Shown: positions 14,975-17,638 of the stretch, piece after piece
Numbering within the stretch: position 1 is the stretch's first letter
Layout: each line of letters opens with the position of its first letter
Assembly (NCBI GenBank): GCA_002722105.1
Contig: PBKF01000003.1
Location: 1-17,638 of the forward strand
Source of the DNA: Fidelibacterota bacterium
Lineage (GTDB): Bacteria; Marinisomatota; Marinisomatia; Marinisomatales; UBA1611
Length of the DNA stretch: 17,638 bases
Direction of reading: 5' to 3'
The notes under the pieces: generated by a model
Seen by the model: only the letters and a program-made list of their open reading frames with translations
Database searches by the model: none
Told to the model about the DNA's origin: nothing
Translations under genes and position numbers: made by a program

Positions 14975-15772
14975 ATGGATACATTTAATTCTTATCTTAA
15001 ATCTTTAACAGAAGAGAGAAAATCCTGGCTATGTGTCGGATTAGATATTTATCCTGAAGCCATAGGATCTGATCAACTCTCCGATTTAAAAGCGCATACT
15101 CTCAAGGTAATTGATGCAACTCGAAATTTTGCTATTGCTTACAAGCCTAATTTTGCTTTCTTTGAACGTTGGGGTTCAAAGGGCTTCGCCTGGTTGGAAG
15201 AAACGGTATCCTATATTGGTAGTAATCACATCAAAATTGCAGATGCGAAACGAGGAGATATAGGTAATACAGCAAACCAGTATGCAGAAAGTGTTTTTAA
15301 CCATTTTGGGTTCGATGCAGTAACTTTAAACCCATATATGGGAAAAGATAGTGTCCAGCCTTTTATCCAATACCCAGAAAAAGGTGCTTTTATTTTGTGC
15401 CGTACTTCAAACCCATCTGCGTCAGATTTTCAAAATGGTACAACAGAGCAAGTTCCATTGTTTGAAAAAGTTGCATATTGGGCCAATGACTTAAATATTA
15501 ATGATAACATTGGTCTGGTTGTAGGTGCCACAGCGACTGAAGAGTTATCCAAAGTTAGAAAAATCTCACCGGATTTATCGTTACTGATTCCTGGAGTAGG
15601 TGTTCAGGAAGGTAATATGGAAACCAGTCTTAAGGTCAGTAACCAAACGGGTGTAGGATTAATCAATATTTCCAGATCTATCAACTTTGCAGGTAATATG
15701 TCTTCAGCAGATATTTTCAATATTGCAGAAGATTATGTCGAAAATATGAGACAAGTTTTTCATTATGATTGA
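14975..15772 (+). CDS. pyrF: Orotidine 5'-phosphate decarboxylase, type 2
   Basis: PyrF decarboxylates OMP to UMP, the last step of pyrimidine synthesis. The 265-residue length and motifs fit the longer type-2 subfamily, not the E. coli type of about 240 residues. C-V-G-L-D (20-24) begins the barrel. Y-K-P-N-F-A-F-F follows, and the catalytic motif I-A-D-A-K-R-G-D-I-G-N-T-A contains Asp90, Lys92 and Asp95. L-N-P-Y-M-G-K-D, the late L-I-P-G-V-G-V-Q (phosphate site) and N-I-S-R-S-I (conserved Arg) complete it. A GAGG at 14969-14972 is too close to the ATG to be a usual ribosome site. The coding region ends 8 bases inside pyrE. Confidence 0.96.
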   Translation: MDTFNSYLKSLTEERKSWLCVGLDIYPEAIGSDQLSDLKAHTLKVIDATRNFAIAYKPNFAFFERWGSKGFAWLEETVSYIGSNHIKIADAKRGDIGNTANQYAESVFNHFGFDAVTLNPYMGKDSVQPFIQYPEKGAFILCRTSNPSASDFQNGTTEQVPLFEKVAYWANDLNINDNIGLVVGATATEELSKVRKISPDLSLLIPGVGVQEGNMETSLKVSNQTGVGLINISRSINFAGNMSSADIFNIAEDYVENMRQVFHYD

Positions 15773-16337
15773 ACGAGAACAAATTATCAGTATATTTAAA
15801 TCAACAGAAGCATTGCTGGAAGGTCATTTTGTTTTAACATCTGGTCGTCATAGTGATTCTTATTTTCAATGTGCTAAAGTTTTGCAGCACCCTGAATACC
15901 TAACAGCATTTTCAATAATTATTGCAGATGAATTTGAATCGATGCAGCCTGAAGTTGTTATTTCGCCTGCAATCGGTGGTGTTGTGCTGGGAACCGAAGT
16001 CGGAACTCAATTAGGTTGTAGAACTATATTTGCTGAGCGGAAAAAAGATAAAATGACCTTACGTAGAGGCTTTAAAATTGAAAGAGATGAGAAGGTATTA
16101 GTTATTGAAGATGTTGTAACGACAGGCGGTTCTGTAAAAGAAGTGATGGAACTAGTAAAAAAACAAGGCGGGAACATTATTGGTGTAGGCGTGTTGGTAG
16201 ATCGAAGCAATGGCTCTATAGAGTTACATGAAAATCAATATTCAATAATACAAATGAATGCCGTCACTTACGGGGAAGATGAAGTCCCCGAAGAATTGGC
16301 TGGGATTCCAATGCAAAAACCAGGGAGTAGTTACTAA
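15765..16337 (+). CDS. pyrE: Orotate phosphoribosyltransferase
   Basis: PyrE joins orotate and PRPP to give OMP, the substrate of PyrF. The 190-residue protein is a type I phosphoribosyltransferase. It has a T-S-G-R-H-S-D-S-Y-F substrate region (25-34), I-S-P-A-I-G-G-V-V-L-G (66-76), the flexible catalytic loop E-R-K-K-D-K-M-T-L-R-R-G-F (91-103) with the expected Lys/Arg cluster, and the PRPP-binding motif V-L-V-I-E-D-V-V-T-T-G-G-S (111-123). The ATG lies in the end of pyrF (ATGATTGA, 8-base overlap), so the two final UMP synthesis enzymes are coupled. The pyrF-then-pyrE order puts the later enzyme first. The next gene starts 2 bases after its stop. Confidence 0.95.
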   Translation: MIEREQIISIFKSTEALLEGHFVLTSGRHSDSYFQCAKVLQHPEYLTAFSIIIADEFESMQPEVVISPAIGGVVLGTEVGTQLGCRTIFAERKKDKMTLRRGFKIERDEKVLVIEDVVTTGGSVKEVMELVKKQGGNIIGVGVLVDRSNGSIELHENQYSIIQMNAVTYGEDEVPEELAGIPMQKPGSSY

Positions 16338-16339
16338 AA

Positions 16340-17251
16340 ATGAAAAGTAATTTAAAGTTTCTATCATTCATTTATATAATCATTGGTGGCTGTACAGTTT
16401 CAACAAATGATTTAAAAATTTCAAATGTTTCTGGAACAACTTTTGAAATTTTTGATGGAGAAGAAGTCAAAGTGAAGATAGATATTAGCAGTGATATACC
16501 AATTAAGAAACCCCTATTATTATCCGTTACATCCGGTAGCAATAATAAGGACTTTAAATTTGGTGAAGCAATCTCTATACGTCTAAATAAACAGACAAAA
16601 CTATCTACAGTATTGAATTTTAAGCCAAACCAATCCGGTGTTTACACTATTTCAATTGATGGGTTTGAAGGTGACCCCAATTACAAAAATAACAAAAAGG
16701 AAATAAATATAATGGTCTCAGATGAATTAGCAGTAATTACAACACAGTATGGAGATATGGTTGTAGACTTTTTTGATGAATCCGCACCTAAACACGTCGA
16801 AAGTTTCAAACTTCATGCCAAAAATGGATATTATAATGGTACAATTTTTCACAGAGTAATTCCGGGTTTTGTTATTCAGGGTGGAGATCCAAATACTAAA
16901 GACCCCAATAAAAAAGAAACCTATGGAATAGGCGGTCATGCAGCAAAATATTTTGGTGTTGGGGATGAAAAAAACCAAAAAACGTGGGATCTTCCTGCAG
17001 AATTCAGCAATCTAAAACATAAACACGGTATTTTATCTATGGCACGATCGTCCAGTCCAAACAGCGCTGGAAGCCAATTTTTTATCTGTGCGGGAGATGT
17101 GCCGCACCTAGATGGACAATATACGGTTTTCGGCCAGGTGATTGAGGGTAATAAGGTCATCGATCAAATTGTAAATTTACCCAGAGACGATAGAGATGAC
17201 CCTTACCAAAGAGTAGAAATGAACGTCCGTCTAGAGACCCGGGAAAAATGA
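16340..17251 (+). CDS. Lipoprotein cyclophilin-type peptidyl-prolyl isomerase
   Basis: This enzyme speeds cis/trans isomerisation of X-Pro bonds, here outside the cytoplasm. The N-terminus is a lipoprotein signal: M-K-S-N-L-K, a hydrophobic run, and lipobox I-G-G-C with Cys18. Residues about 22-126 form a beta-rich, likely Ig-like region of unknown role. The cyclophilin domain spans about 130-300, with the catalytic F-H-R-V-I-P-G-F-V-I-Q-G-G-D (170-183, Arg172), M-A-R-S-S-S-P-N-S-A-G-S-Q-F-F-I (234-249) and H-L-D-G-Q-Y-T-V-F-G (256-265). His256 replaces the Trp of human CypA, as in many bacterial forms with low cyclosporin affinity. An internal Met at 125 could yield the bare domain, but the lipobox supports the long form. 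It lies 2 bases after pyrE. Confidence 0.93.
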   Translation: MKSNLKFLSFIYIIIGGCTVSTNDLKISNVSGTTFEIFDGEEVKVKIDISSDIPIKKPLLLSVTSGSNNKDFKFGEAISIRLNKQTKLSTVLNFKPNQSGVYTISIDGFEGDPNYKNNKKEINIMVSDELAVITTQYGDMVVDFFDESAPKHVESFKLHAKNGYYNGTIFHRVIPGFVIQGGDPNTKDPNKKETYGIGGHAAKYFGVGDEKNQKTWDLPAEFSNLKHKHGILSMARSSSPNSAGSQFFICAGDVPHLDGQYTVFGQVIEGNKVIDQIVNLPRDDRDDPYQRVEMNVRLETREK

Positions 17252-17285
17252 CTCTATCAGCCCTTCTTTCCACTTGAAAATAAAA

Positions 17286-17638
17286 ATGAGACTGATATTT
17301 TTTCTTGTAATTCTTTACGGCAATCTTTTTGCACAGTCAAATCCAGTTACCGTTACAGCCGAGATGGAAGGAGAGATACGTGCTGGTGAAGTAGCAAAAA
17401 TTTCTATTACTGTTTCAATGGATGAAGAATGGTATCTTTATTCTATATACAAAAAAAGTGAAGGTCCACTACCAACAGAAATTAATGTTTTTGGAGAAAG
17501 TGTTGAACTTGTGGGTAGGATCATTGAGCCGGAACCAAAAAAAGAATGGGACAAAGGTTTTGAAACATTTTCTTATTTTCATACTAGTGGTGCCAAATTT
17601 CTTGTACCTGTCAAAATTAATTCTTCTCTTGAACCAGG
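17286..17638 (+). CDS. DsbD N-terminal-domain protein, 3'-truncated by window edge
   Basis: The visible 117 residues begin with a signal peptide (M-R-L-I-F-F-L-V-I-L-Y-G-N-L-F-A, cleavage likely just after), then a beta-sandwich like the N-terminal domain of DsbD. D-E-E-W-Y-L-Y-S-I-Y followed by G-P-L-P-T-E-I matches the W-H-x-Y-S ... G-P-x-P-T region of the family, and E-P-K-K-E-W-D-K-G-F-E also fits. In full DsbD this domain passes electrons to periplasmic partners, followed by a membrane domain and a thioredoxin domain; neither is in the window. Start ATG 17286 is 34 bases after the cyclophilin stop with no evident Shine-Dalgarno site. The gene might be full dsbD or a shorter DsbD-alpha-only protein. 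Co-location with an exported isomerase suggests a periplasmic folding role. Confidence 0.78.
   Translation, partial: MRLIFFLVILYGNLFAQSNPVTVTAEMEGEIRAGEVAKISITVSMDEEWYLYSIYKKSEGPLPTEINVFGESVELVGRIIEPEPKKEWDKGFETFSYFHTSGAKFLVPVKINSSLEP

Noticed and set aside
16712..16714. Internal ATG as start of a cytosolic cyclophilin
   Set aside because: The longer form has a convincing lipoprotein signal with I-G-G-C and starts 2 bases after pyrE.
1..17638. CRISPR array, insertion sequence, prophage or defence system
   Set aside because: No spaced direct repeats, transposase, integrase, nuclease or phage motif was seen in any gene or gap.

Overview
This AT-rich window (roughly one third G+C by eye) holds mostly housekeeping genes, packed tightly into operons. 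It has the look of a free-living Gram-negative bacterium of the Fibrobacteres-Chlorobi-Bacteroidetes (FCB) group. The protein types (BatA-like two-anchor VWA protein, DsbD N-terminal domain protein, lipoprotein cyclophilin, Na+ symporters, type-2 PyrF) and the compact gene order would suit a marine Marinimicrobia (SAR406)-like lineage. That taxonomic guess is inference and cannot be proved from the window alone.

Layout, plus strand first. Bases 2-718 are the 3' part of a class I SAM-dependent methyltransferase that continues past the left edge. After a 170-base gap (possible promoter, leader hairpin) an eight-gene run follows from 889 to 8712: yajC, def, fmt, rsmB, a membrane-anchored triple-PASTA protein, a CTP-type diacylglycerol/polyprenol kinase-like membrane protein, a large BatA-like VWA membrane protein, and hflX. 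Every junction except def/fmt is a stop/start overlap of 1 or 4 bases (TAATG, ATGA or GTGA), so the genes are almost certainly co-transcribed and probably translationally coupled. The run joins protein export (YajC), N-terminal formyl metabolism (Fmt, Def), ribosome modification and rescue (RsmB, HflX) and three envelope proteins.

Minus strand, 12567 down to 8938: an exported thioredoxin-fold DUF255 (YyaL/SPATA20-like) protein, a 64-residue protein of unknown function that overlaps both neighbours, and a DAACS-family Na+/H+:acidic amino acid symporter. Between hflX and this unit lies a GC-rich 225-base spacer with conflicting reading frames. Divergently, 12655-14199 encodes an SSS-family sodium:solute symporter, separated by an 87-base shared promoter region with an inverted repeat. 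A GNAT acetyltransferase (14842-14270, minus) converges on it.

Plus strand, 14975 to the right edge: pyrF and pyrE (the last two steps of UMP synthesis, overlapping by 8 bases), then a lipoprotein cyclophilin 2 bases later, then the start of a DsbD N-terminal domain protein cut by the window edge. The last two act outside the cytoplasm in protein folding and redox. No mobile element, CRISPR array, tRNA or rRNA was seen. I found no clear undescribed multi-gene system. The best candidates for novelty are the envelope trio inside the translation operon, the 64-residue coupled protein, and the odd spacer after hflX.
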